Shown here: piece after piece, positions 35,892 through 47,800 of the stretch
Numbering within the stretch: position 1 is the first letter of the stretch
Layout of the letters: every line of letters starts with the position of its first letter
NCBI GenBank assembly: GCA_016795365.1
Contig: JAEUHN010000039.1
Coordinates: 238,610-302,609, forward strand
Source of the DNA: Verrucomicrobiaceae bacterium
Lineage (GTDB): Bacteria; Verrucomicrobiota; Verrucomicrobiia; Verrucomicrobiales; Verrucomicrobiaceae
Reading direction: 5' to 3'
Length of the DNA: 64,000 bases
Translations under genes and position numbers: made by a program
Notes under the pieces: generated by a model
The model's input: the letters and a program-made list of their open reading frames with translations, nothing else
What the model was told of the DNA's origin: nothing
Database searches by the model: none

Positions 35892-37274
35892 TCAAACCAC
35901 TTCGGCCGGCAGCTCGCGCTGGATCTCGCCTTCGCGGTAGCCGAAACCGTGGCCGCGCAGGGTGCTGAGATCGACGATGCCGTTGCGACGCTGGTAGAGT
36001 CCTGGGTGGATCGCTTGCTCGGGCTTCGAGGCCTCGGGATAGAACTGCATCGCGTTGCACTCCACGCCTTGAATGGTGCCAGCGTGTGCCGCGAGACGAA
36101 CATGCGGGATCATCGCGAGCATCGGGTTCGTAAGGTCCTGCACCATGAGCGGCATGCCGTGCGCTTTGGCCCAGCAAAGGCTGAGCAGCGCGCCAGTTTG
36201 CGTTTTGCACGTCTTCAAGGCGACACCGCTCCAACCCAGCTGGCGACCGAGACGCACGAACTCCCAGTCGTGCGCGCTCTCGTCGAGGAAGAGCGGCTTG
36301 CGCGCGGACACGCTGCGGACGTCGATCTGATTCGCTTCCAAATCATACGGGAAGGGCTGCTCGACGTAGAGCGTGCGGGCGTAGATCTCCGGCTCGTCGC
36401 GCAGGAGCTTGTCCATGATCTCGTTCACATAGGCGGGCTCTTTGACCGTGCAGTTGAAGTCCGCGCTCAGCCAGCGCACACCGTTGGCGAAGCCGATGCG
36501 GCCCACGCGCTGCATACGCTCGAAGTCCCACGCCGCATCGGTGCCGCGCAACTTGACCTTGAAGCACTTCAAGCCATCGCGTTGAATCCAGTCCGCGAGC
36601 AGCACAGGGTAGCCGTCGTTCGGCTCGCTGCCGTTGAGGTCTTGCTGCTCCAGCGCATCCACGCCGCCCACAAGATGCCACACGGGCAACGTCTTCGGCA
36701 CATCGCTGACGAGGTAGTCCTGCGGATACTTGCCCGCGAAGGACACGGCTTCCGCGTTGATGAACGCGCTCAGGTCGCGGTTCATGAAGTCGGCGTTGTA
36801 AGTCGCATACGTGTCGCACTCATGCGCACGTCCAAAGGCATCGTGCACGGCGATGTCGAACGCGCTGAACACGACGAGCGCGCCGAGGTAAGGCATCGCG
36901 TGGCCACCGAGTTCCGCGTTCAGCGCGTCGAGCGCCGGCAGCAGGTGCTGATGCTGGAAGTCGTGCGCCAGCTCCATCGGATGGCTTTGCTGGCCGAAGG
37001 CCGTGAGCAGCTTCGACGTGCGCAAGGCGAAGGCTTTCATGCGCTCCACGCGCTCGGCGATCGTCAGCGTGCTCGGCCACACCCACGAGGCCGCGAGCGG
37101 TGTCTCGCCCCAGCCTTCCGCGACGCGACCGTTGCGAGCCTCCACCTTCACTCGCACGCGGACACAAGTCGCATCATGCACCGTCTCGGGGCCGAACTTG
37201 AGCGGCACACGCATGTTGCTGGGCAGGAAATAGACGTGCGATTCGAGGACGCGGATGTCGGTGGGCTTGGGCAT
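35892..37274 (-). CDS. enolase-superfamily (mandelate racemase/muconate lactonizing-type) enzyme
   Basis: 460 residues from the ATG at 37274, without a signal peptide. The barrel shows the expected order of catalytic sites: a KVKLR lysine motif (CFKVKLRG), metal ligands in SADFN and VEQPF, a third acidic site in LFLDES, and a C-terminal lysine motif in ALKTCKTQTG. This places it in the enolase superfamily with dehydratase/racemase-type chemistry on an alpha-proton of a carboxylate. The substrate is not evident. It is divergent from the TMTC-like gene (47-nt gap). Confidence 0.87.
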   Translation of the reverse strand: MPKPTDIRVLESHVYFLPSNMRVPLKFGPETVHDATCVRVRVKVEARNGRVAEGWGETPLAASWVWPSTLTIAERVERMKAFALRTSKLLTAFGQQSHPMELAHDFQHQHLLPALDALNAELGGHAMPYLGALVVFSAFDIAVHDAFGRAHECDTYATYNADFMNRDLSAFINAEAVSFAGKYPQDYLVSDVPKTLPVWHLVGGVDALEQQDLNGSEPNDGYPVLLADWIQRDGLKCFKVKLRGTDAAWDFERMQRVGRIGFANGVRWLSADFNCTVKEPAYVNEIMDKLLRDEPEIYARTLYVEQPFPYDLEANQIDVRSVSARKPLFLDESAHDWEFVRLGRQLGWSGVALKTCKTQTGALLSLCWAKAHGMPLMVQDLTNPMLAMIPHVRLAAHAGTIQGVECNAMQFYPEASKPEQAIHPGLYQRRNGIVDLSTLRGHGFGYREGEIQRELPAEVV

Positions 37275-37321
37275 GGTGCGGAGATGTTGGCGCGGGATGA
37301 ACGGGAGGCAAACCCGCATCC

Positions 37322-39352
37322 ATGCATCGAATGGCAGGCGACTTCACTGTCATGGCAGCCGCCACAAGCAAAGCCAGGTGTTCGGGGCGCGGTGAGGACA
37401 GATCATTAGTTCCTTCCCTCATGCCCCTCCCCTTAGTCCGGTCCCTCCAATCGCGTGGCAAACACCGCGCGCCTGCGCCTTGTCCACCGCCTCCCGAAAC
37501 CATCTCGCGAACCAACGCGCCAGCACCTGGATGGGAGAGCCTGAAGACATGGCACGTGGCCGCCTTCATCGCACTGACCTGCACGTGTCTGTATGGGTGG
37601 ACTCTGGGATTTCCGATGGTCTTCGATGACGATGTCTATCTGCGAAACAATCCACTCTTCACCGATGCTCGACTGCTCTCATGGTTCACCGATCCGCTTG
37701 CTCTGGTGAAGCAAGGCGAAGAATGGGCCTTGAATCCCGATCTGGCGACGAACCTCATTCTGCGGCCCGTGGCCTATGCTTCCTTCCGGCTGAATTATGA
37801 ATTCGGGGGCTTCGAACCAGCTGGCTACCGGCTGGCCAATGTGGTCATCCACTTCGGCAATGCCTTGCTCATCTTCGCCCTGGTGTGTCAGCTTCTGCGC
37901 CAGTCACTGAGTGCCGCGAGCACTCGCTTCATCGCATTCACCGCCGCCGTCCTTTTCGTCGTGCATCCGATGGCGATCGAATCCGTGACCTACATCGCGC
38001 AGCGGTTCACCTCACTGGCTACCTTGTTCTATCTGCTCGCGCTGTGGCTGTATCTGGAGTCTTCCGAGGCCACCGCGTCCGGCCATCGACGGTGGTGGGT
38101 TGCAGGTTCGGTCACCGCGACGCTGCTGGGCATGATGACCAAGGAATGCTGTGTGACCGCACCTATCATGGCTATCCTTCTGGACGTGGTTGTTCGCCGC
38201 ACTCCGTGGAGACTGGCTGTAAGGCGCGGTGTTCCGTTGCTCCTGTGTCTTCCCTTGGTGCCTGGGCTCGTCCTGCTGACAACCTGGGCGCAACACCATG
38301 GCGACTGGTCTCTTCGCGACGCGATCTACCTAGCCAACTCCAAGGAAGAACCCATCTCCCACTGGCACTACGTGCTGAGCCAGTGCTCGGTCATCGCCAG
38401 CTACCTGCGACGACTTCTGGTGCCAGCCGGACTCAACCTGGACCCCGCCTGGCCTCTGAGCACCTCCTTGCTCGAGTGGCCAGTCATGAGATCGCTTGTT
38501 GTCTTCACCCTTTTGTTCGGCTGTTCCGTGTGGGGCTGGATCAGGTTCAAAGGAGATGCGCGCATGGCATGCATCGCGGCCTGTGTGATCTGGTTCTTCG
38601 CGACGATCTCAATCTCATCGGGTCTGGTTCCATTGCCCGACTTGATGGCTGAGCATCGGGCCTATCTGCCCTCGATTGGCATCTTCATTGCACTTGGCTG
38701 TTGGATTGACTGGGCGCGTGAACGCTGGGCTTCCGAACTCGGCGGTCGGCGAACGGCCACACTGATTGTGGTCGGCGTGGCTGTCATCTTTGCCGCCCTG
38801 ACCTGCCAGCGAAACCAAGTCTGGAGCACCACCGTGAAACTCTGGGAGGACACGGTGGCCAAAAGTCCTGGCAGCTTCCGTCCACTGGCCAATCTGGCTT
38901 ACCAGTATTACCTGGCCGGAAAGTATTCCAAAGCCGTCGAAGCCTACCATCGTCTGCTGGAGTTGAAGCCCGACTTCGAACTCGGTCACATTTACCTGGC
39001 GACCACGCTCAACCAGATGAAATCCCACCGCCAAGCCGTGAAGGTATGCGAAGAGTTTCTCGCACGAAAGCCCTCCGCCAACGGCACCATCATGATCCAA
39101 GGCACACTCGCGGCTGCTTACGTTTCACTGGGACGAATCGACGAAGGCATCCGGGTGCTGAAGGGCAGTGCCGAAACCATGCCTGACCAGCCAGGGCCTC
39201 ACATGGCGCTGAGTTCCATCTTCGAGGCTACAGGAGCCAAAGACCTCGCCGCTGCCCACGTGCGAAAGGCACTGGCACTCAATCCCAAGCCTCACGAGGC
39301 CTTGGTGCTGAAAGACCGGCTGTCACGAGTCACCACCAGCGCAAGGCAGTAG
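37322..39352 (+). CDS. multi-spanning membrane protein with C-terminal TPRs, TMTC-like
   Basis: 676 residues. After a long, poorly conserved N-terminus (the real start may be 37352 or 37421) come about ten transmembrane helices. The first luminal-type loop holds FPMVFDDDVYLRNN, an acidic pair typical of GT-C glycosyltransferases such as TMTC/PMT. HPMAIESVTYIAQR follows the TMTC pattern, and DLMAEHRAYLPS resembles the TMTC ER-loop motif (S-E-R-xLYxPS). The last about 170 residues form TPR-like helices. A dolichol/polyprenyl-linked glycosyl transfer role is an inference from these motifs. It is convergent with accC (14-nt gap). Confidence 0.78.
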   Translation: MHRMAGDFTVMAAATSKARCSGRGEDRSLVPSLMPLPLVRSLQSRGKHRAPAPCPPPPETISRTNAPAPGWESLKTWHVAAFIALTCTCLYGWTLGFPMVFDDDVYLRNNPLFTDARLLSWFTDPLALVKQGEEWALNPDLATNLILRPVAYASFRLNYEFGGFEPAGYRLANVVIHFGNALLIFALVCQLLRQSLSAASTRFIAFTAAVLFVVHPMAIESVTYIAQRFTSLATLFYLLALWLYLESSEATASGHRRWWVAGSVTATLLGMMTKECCVTAPIMAILLDVVVRRTPWRLAVRRGVPLLLCLPLVPGLVLLTTWAQHHGDWSLRDAIYLANSKEEPISHWHYVLSQCSVIASYLRRLLVPAGLNLDPAWPLSTSLLEWPVMRSLVVFTLLFGCSVWGWIRFKGDARMACIAACVIWFFATISISSGLVPLPDLMAEHRAYLPSIGIFIALGCWIDWARERWASELGGRRTATLIVVGVAVIFAALTCQRNQVWSTTVKLWEDTVAKSPGSFRPLANLAYQYYLAGKYSKAVEAYHRLLELKPDFELGHIYLATTLNQMKSHRQAVKVCEEFLARKPSANGTIMIQGTLAAAYVSLGRIDEGIRVLKGSAETMPDQPGPHMALSSIFEATGAKDLAAAHVRKALALNPKPHEALVLKDRLSRVTTSARQ

Positions 39353-39366
39353 CAGGAACCTGCGAC

Positions 39367-40728
<1,362 letters not shown>

Positions 40729-40747
40729 CTCGAGAAGGGATAAGAGG

Positions 40748-40818
40748 TAAGGGAAAAGGGAAAAGGGCTTTCTGTCGGAGCCGGGCTCGGCATTCAGAGC
40801 CTCATCCCTTTTCCCCTA
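40748..40818 (-). promoter_or_regulatory. inverted repeat in the accB-accC spacer
   Basis: A 13-nt arm TAAGGGAAAAGGG at 40748-40760 (repeated in part at 40758-40767) faces TAGGGGAAAAGGG on the other strand at 40806-40818. Between them is a GC-rich pocket that can form a second hairpin. In accBC mRNA this puts a stable structure in front of accC; a role in balancing AccB to AccC levels is an inference. Confidence 0.35.
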
Positions 40819-40841
40819 GTTCCTTGTCCCTGTGCGGAACG

Positions 40842-41393
40842 CTACTTGAGTTCGAAGAGCGGCTGGCCGTATTGCACAGGCTTGCCGTCTTCCGTCAGAA
40901 TGCGAGCGATCACGCCGCTGGTCTCGGCCTTGATTTCATTCATGACCTTCATCGCCTCAATGATGCAGACGGTGGTGTTGGCATCGACTTGATCGCCAAC
41001 GTTCACGAAGGACTTTTCGCCGGGTGCCGAGGAACGATAAAAGGTGCCGACCATGGGTGAATTAATGGTGGGACCCATGGCGGTCGAGGACTCGGCCTTC
41101 GCCGCCGCAGGTGCCGGAGCTGCGGCAGCCGGTGCGGGTGCCGAGGCCGGGGCTGCTGCGGGAACTCCGCCGCCATACACCACCTGGGGCTGTGAGGCCG
41201 GGAGCTTGGAAAGGAGGTCCTTCAGCGCATCCATGTCGTGTCCACGACGGAGCTGGATGCTGGCATCCGTGCGCTCGAGCTGGAAGAAGGTAATGTCGTT
41301 CTTCGCCATCAAATCGACGATCTGGGTGATCTCGGTGAGGTCCAGATTCGACGCGGCGGTCTGAGGGGAGGGAGTAGATTTCTTGTCAGCCAT
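40842..41393 (-). CDS. accB: biotin carboxyl carrier protein of acetyl-CoA carboxylase
   Basis: 183 residues from the ATG at 41393. An N-terminal helix region and an Ala/Pro-rich swinging linker (about 75-103) lead to the biotinyl domain, with the biotinylation site EAMKVMN (Lys149). It carries CO2 from AccC to the carboxyltransferase (accA/accD not in the window). The open frame continues to 41582, but that segment is the remnant of another gene, so the start at 41393 is preferred. Confidence 0.97.
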   Translation of the reverse strand: MADKKSTPSPQTAASNLDLTEITQIVDLMAKNDITFFQLERTDASIQLRRGHDMDALKDLLSKLPASQPQVVYGGGVPAAAPASAPAPAAAAPAPAAAKAESSTAMGPTINSPMVGTFYRSSAPGEKSFVNVGDQVDANTTVCIIEAMKVMNEIKAETSGVIARILTEDGKPVQYGQPLFELK

Positions 41394-41479
41394 GACGGGT
41401 GATCCTGAAACGAGATCGCGGCAAAGGCAAGGGCAAAGGCGACCCTCGCCGGATCGGCGAGATGCGCCTCTGCCGAACA

Positions 41480-41835
41480 CTAACGACGACGGCGCCCGCC
41501 GAACATCAGCAGGCCGGGCGGCAAAAACCACGCGTGAGAGCTCTGACACGGCCGTGACCACCTGATCGACGCCCATGATCACCGGCAGGAAGAGGTCGCT
41601 CGTAGCAATGGCGATTCCACCGCAGAAGGGGTTGAAATACGGCTTGGTGCTCCAGTCTGCTGGATAGCTGCCGCTGGAGGGCCAGTCGCCAGATTCAGGT
41701 AAAGCCCGTCCAAGGTGACCGGGATGGCCAGATCCTGAACGCCGCTGTAAACCACGGCACTTCAGGCAGGATGAAAGGCGGCGAAGAACAAGGCGATGCT
41801 CAGGACCGCCGGGTGAAACAGGAATCGGGCAGTGG
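41480..41835 (-). pseudogene. decayed exported protein with a C-terminal hydrophobic/arginine anchor
   Basis: Minus-strand reading in three frames gives connected fragments: a signal-like LSIALFFAAFHPA, a stop, then SAVVYSGVQDLAIPVTLDG..LYLNL; after a frameshift, SYPADWSTKPYFNPFCGGIA..SDLFLPVIMG; and in a third frame WFLPPGLLMFGGRRRR and a stop at 41480. These pieces resemble the start, middle and end of a PVC exported family beginning VxYSGxxxxxIPxxxxGxYLN and ending in a PEP-CTERM-like tail. The middle of the usual protein is missing. I judge it a pseudogene with one nonsense codon and at least two frameshifts. The family link is from memory of similar proteins. Confidence 0.7.
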
Positions 41836-41879
41836 GGAAAGCATACTGAAGAGGGCGAAGTCAGAGTGTTTCAAGCGAA

Positions 41880-44800
41880 TCAGGGAGTGACGCCAATCAC
41901 CACCCGGAAGAACCGGGCTTTCTTGCCGCCGACAAAGTAGGGGTAGGGCACGCTGACGACCTCATAGGTGGCATCGCTGGCCAGCACCGTGGGTGTGACC
42001 GTGCTCGGCTCCCAGGTAGTGAGGTCGGCGCTGAACTCCACGGTGTAAGTGATACCCAGAACTGCAGCATCTTTGCGCCGCACAAAAATGGCCCAGTGAT
42101 CGACCGTGTCGGGAGCTGGCTCAAGATCCGTCACCGGCTGCCCTGTGCTCACGATCACTCCACCACCGGCCAAGCTGCCCGTGTAGTGCAGCGCCCCGGT
42201 GCCAGAGGTGTTCGACCCTGGGCTGGTGCCAAAGGCAATCTCCATGACATTCGCGACGCCATCACCGTCCGCATCTCCCTGCGGATCAGCAGATCCATTG
42301 ATGCCGGCACCTTGCTGCACTGCCTGATAGGGTGTCAGTCCGGTGCCTGTCAGGTTGACGTCAAAGGGCGACTCTTCAGGATCATTCGATGTGACATGGA
42401 GAACCGCGCTGCGAGCCCCCGTCGCGGATGGTGTAAGCGTAAGCGTGAAGGTGGTGCTGGTCGCTGCCGCCAAAGAAGAAGGCAGCGTGCCAATGGCAAA
42501 GTCGCCAGCGTGGGTGCCATCGATCAGAGCACCTGAGATCGTGAGGGCCGCAGTTCCCGTGTTCTTCAGGGTGATGGTCTTGCTAGCATTCGCTGCGACG
42601 CCCGCGCTGCCGACATTGATCGTTGCCGTGCCGTCGATCAAGATGGTGCCCACGGGTTCCTCCACCGCTATATCGGGAGCGGCAGCAGTCGTGAAACTGA
42701 GGATCGCCCCTGTGCCCGTCCCCACGTCGTTCGTCGTCTCAGCACGGAAGTAATAGGTGGTGCTGTAGTTGAGTCCGGAGATGGTGACATTGGTATTGGT
42801 GACGCTGCTTGTGCTGCCGAGCGACTGCGTGGAACTTAACGCCCCACCCGTGAGAGTCGGGCTTGTGCCATACCGGAAGCGCACCGAAGTGCTGATGAGA
42901 TTGGCAGCGATGCTCGCATTGAGCGTGGCTCCACCACTGGTGATGGCGGTGGCGGCGAGTGTGGTCGCTGTCGAAGCGTTGGGCAGATCGAGGTTCCATA
43001 GGTCGTTGCTGCGCACACTGGCGGTTCCATTGGACGGATAGGCGAATCCGCCGAAGAGCCACGGATCGTCCATGGGCCCATTTGCTGTGAAGGCGTTGGC
43101 GGAGTTCCGCGAGCCGGGCATGCTCGTGACGGCGGTGACGCCTGCGGTGCCATAGACGCCGTTGGTCTGCTGGGTGCTAGGGCCTTTAATCCAAGTCCAC
43201 AGATTGTTCGCGATGTCATAGACCCAGAGATCATTAAGGTCGGACGTCGTAGCCCCGAGCGCACCGTAGCCCGAGCCACCGAAGAGCCAGAGCCTGCCGA
43301 AGTTATCGGTCCACCCGGCTGAGAGGGTTCGATAACTGGGCGAGTTGCTCACAGCCGCGACGCCTTTGGTTCCGAAGCTGCCGTTGAACGATCCACTGAC
43401 TGCGGAACCTGCCATCCAGGTCCATTGGTTGGCGACAGGGTCGTAGCGCCAGAGATCGCCCAGGGAGAAGCCCGAAAGTCCAGGGCTAAATCCCGTGCCA
43501 CCGAAGAGCCAGAGCCTTCCCAGGGGATCGGTCCAGGCCACGGCGCCGAAACGAGCGCCTGGGGTATTGGCGGTCGCAGGGGTTCCTTTGGTGCCATAGG
43601 TGCCTGAGTTGCTAGTCGTGTTGACTCCTTTCATCCAAGTCCAGTTGCCCGTGCTTGGCTCATATCTCCAAAGGTCATTGAGACTCCCTACGCTTCCTGT
43701 GGCTGGGAAACCTGTGCCTCCAAAGAGCCAAAGATTGCCGCTGCCATCGATCCAGCTCACGCTTTGATAGCGCGCTCCAGGCAGATTGCTGGTGGAGCCG
43801 GTGCCCTGAGTGCCATAGATGCCGTTGACGTTAAGTGTGGTGCTATTGCCGCCGACCCAGGTCCAGTAGTTGGTGGCAGGGTCATAGTTCCAGAGGTCGG
43901 CGAGCGCGCCTGTGGTGGTGGTGATGTAACCGTTGCCACCGAAGAGCCAGAGCTTGCCGGTCGCATCCACCCAGGTGGCACCGCCGTAGCGCGCGCCCGG
44001 TGTGTTGGCTGTCGCGCCCACTCCCAACGTTCCATAAACTCCCGGAGCTGACGCAACGTTGCTTCCTTTGATCCAGGTCCAGTTGCCCGTGGCACGGTCA
44101 TATTTCCAAAGGTCATTCATTTGGAAAGCACCGCTGTTCAGTCCGCCGAAGAGCCACAGTGTGCCGTCCGCTCCGGTCCACGTCATCGCCAGGCTGCGTC
44201 CAGGAGGAAGGTTCGTCGCAGATGCGACACCCTGCGTGCCATAATTGGAGGTGGTCGTCGTGGTGGTATTGCCCTTGAGGAAGGTCCACTCAGCCGTTTC
44301 AATGAGCACCAAGTCATTGCCATCCCCGCCCGTGTAGGTGGCCTGGAAGGTATAGATCTGCCCGCCGAAGCTCGCCTGAATCAAGCCATTCTGCGGCAGA
44401 TCAACAAACGTGCCGCTGATCGGATTGGCCGATGTGTTGTCGATCACTCGCAACGATGTGCCCGGTGCGGGTGCAAAGCCCAGCGTCAGCCCGAGGCTGC
44501 GTCCGGTGGGCACGGTGTAGCCGTTGGCCGTGATGGGCACGGTGCTCGCGCTGGCGAAGGTGACGGGCAGCAAGTTGTTGCCGGTGAGGGCAATGTCGAA
44601 AGGGTTCTCATCGCCGTCGTTGCTGCCGAGGTGCAGGGCGGCGTTGCGCGTGCTGCCAAGGCTAGGAGTGTATGTCACGGTGAAGGTCGTGCTGTCGCCT
44701 GGCGCGAGGGAGGTCACGCTGAGGGTTCCGAGCGCGTAGTCCGCGGCGGCCGCGCCATCTTTGCTCAAGGCGAGTCCGCTGAGGGTGCCGACAGTGCCCG

Positions 44801-47800
44801 TGTTCCGGATGGTGAAGGTGCGCGTGTCGAAACTGCCGATGGCGACTGTGCCGAAGCTCACGGTGGCCGCGCCATCGGTGAGCGAAGTGCCCGCGGGTTG
44901 CTCCACGACGATCTCGGCATCAGCAAACGTGGTGATCGTCTGATCCGCGCTGATCGTGGTGCCTGCGGCATTGGTGGCGGAAACGCGGAAGTGCAGCGTC
45001 GTCAGCGGGGCTAGTCCGGTGAGCGTGAATGCGCGAGTTTCAGTGATGAGTCCCGCGAAGACAGGACTCATCGTGCCCGTGCTGCCATAGCTCGTGGTGG
45101 GGCCGTATTCGACAAACAAGGTCGTGTCCTGCCCGCGCGAGTCGATGGCGGCATTGAAGGTCAGCGTGCTGGAGGACAAGCCTGACGGCGCAAGCAACGT
45201 GACCAGCGGAGCGACCGGTGCCTCGACACCGCCGCCGTGGAACCGTGCGAAGAAAAAGTCCGTGTTGGTGCCGGACGGGTCCGCATTGTTGAGGGTGACC
45301 TCGCCCGGCTCTCCGAGGCCAAACGTGGCCGAAGGCGGCTGGAAGGTGCCCACGAGCATTGCGCTACCGTTGGTGAGCGCGGTGAAGGCGTGAACGGCTT
45401 CCGTGTTCGCACCACCGCCGCTCTTAGCCCAAATCAGGTCGCCATCTGCGCGGGCATACTTCGCGACATAAACATCCGAGCTGCCGAATGCGCCGATGTT
45501 GGTGAGCGTCGTTTCCATTGCTTCACCGGGGCCAAAGATTTCCGTCGGCGAGGTGAAGGTGCCCGCGATCCCGAGATCGCCACCTCCGAGGATCGTCAAT
45601 CCCGATACCGCGTTCGTGGCCAGGCCGCCGGCAGTCTTCGCCCAGCGCAACGAGCCATCGCCACCACCGAGCAGGGCGAGATAAAGTTTGTTGATGGTCG
45701 TGGGGGCGGCAAGCGTCGTTTGACGTGTTTCGCCAATGCCAAGTTGCATCGCGCCGTTCGAATACGTTCCAGCCAGCGCCAGGCTGTTGTCTGGCAGCAC
45801 GAGCAAGGCATTCACAAAGTCTGCGCCAAGACCGCCGGCACGCTTCGCCCACTGTTGAAGTCCATCGGTTCCTGACAGCCGGACGATGGCGACATCGGTG
45901 CTGCCCAGGGTGGTGAATGTCTGCGGTGAAGCCGATCCAACGCCGAAAGTGGTTGGCGAAGTGGAGAACGTGCCAGCGATGGCAAGGTCGCCGTTGGAGA
46001 ATACCTGCAACGCGGATGGCGTCTCTGAAGTCGCTACCGAACTGCCACCCACGTTGCGCGCCCAAACCAGAGCGCCGCTGGCATCGAACTTCGAGGCAAA
46101 CCAGTCCGCGGTTCCAGCCGTGCCAGTGTTGACAACGGTGGTGCTGCTGCCCGAGATCGAGAGGGTCGCGGACAAAGCGCCACCGACCAACGCAACACCG
46201 CCATCCGGTGTGGCAGCAAGGCTCAAGCCTGACGTGCTTTCTGAAGTGACATTGCTGCCGAGCGAGCGTGCCCAGACGGCCGTGCCGTTCGCGGCTTGAT
46301 ACTTGATGAGGAACAAGTCCGTGAACGCTGTGCCGATGTTCGCCAGCGTGACCCCGGCCACGAGGGTGATGGTAGCGGTGGATGAGTAACTGCCGGCGAT
46401 GGCGAGGTTGCCATCCGCCAGTTTCACCAACTGGGTGACCGCATCGGCTCCCGTGCCGCCCCACCCCTTCGCCCAGGACAGCGTGCCGTCCGCAAGATAA
46501 CGCAACACGAACGAATCCGTGTTGCCGCTTCCAGTAACTGTGGTGCCGCTGAACGTGGCCGAAGCCGAAAAGGTGCCGGCCACTACGATGCTGCCATCGC
46601 CAAGTTCGACCAGTCCCGCCACTGCGTCCGTAACTGTTCCGCCACCGCTGCGTGCCCATTGCAACGTGCCGTCACGGGCGAACTTGGCGACAAAGACATC
46701 GTTAGCACCTGTGGAAGTGAGCGTCACCTGATCTGCCCCAGCCCCCAACGTGAAGGGCGATGAGCCAAACGAACCCGCGACAACCGCGCCCCCATCAGAG
46801 GTGCCAACCACGCGGCTCACTGTGCCCTCGGCACCAATGCCACCACCGTAGCGTGCCCAGGCGTTGTTGCCCGTGTTCGGCTGGCCGAGCCCCATCTGCA
46901 CCGTCGTAGTCACGGTGTTCGAAACATTGCCCGCCGAGTCCGTGGCGGTGAAGGTGACGACTGCGGTCTCGCCGATCGCCAGCACGATGCTGCCGGGGAT
47001 CGGGTCCTGCGTGATGGTGCCGTCGCCAGGGCGATTGTCCGTGTAAGCGACCATGCCGCGCACATCCGGCAGTGACATGGCGAGCTGCCCCGGCTGGCCG
47101 ATCAGATAAGTCTCAGGTGCACTAATCGTGGGAGCAATGTTGTCGAGCACTGTGACCGTGACGGGCACGTCGAACGAGGACTCATCGGAGTCGTTGCAAA
47201 CAATGCTCACCACGGCGCTCTGGTTCACCGGGCCTTCGAGGGTCGCCGTGACAGTGAAGGTGTGCGTGGCACCGGGCTGGATTGCCAGCGACGAGTCCGG
47301 TTTATTCAGCACCACGAACGCGCCCGATTGCGCGCCCGTGACCGCGATGTCGTTCACAAACAAATAACCCGCGCCCGTGTTCTTGATCGTGAAGCTGCGC
47401 ACAGTGGCGCTGCTCTGGCTGCCGAAATCGTAGCTGCCCACATTGTCCTGGCGCTCAGTCCCGGTGGCATCGGTGCCTTCAAACAAGGCAAGCTCCGGCA
47501 ACGAGCCGAGATCATAGCTGCAAAGCTCGGTGCCGATGCCTGAAATGCTGGCGGTGAAGAACAGGCGACTGCCAGCGACGGTGAGTGCTCCTGGGCTGGA
47601 ACTCGTGGTGCCAGCGACGATATCAGACACCAGTTGCGTGCCGTTGATCGTGCCATCGGTGCGCCAGAGTTCGATGCCATTAATGGCGGTGGTGGCGGCA
47701 AAATAGAGGTAACCACCTGCGGAGGCGAGACTTGTGGGCACGCTGCTCGGCGACCCAGGATTGATGTCCTTCACCAGCACCGTGCCATTGGCAGTGCCAT

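Noticed and set aside
35949..37409. Plus-strand 486-codon open frame
   Set aside because: Antisense to the enolase-superfamily gene, which has all catalytic positions.
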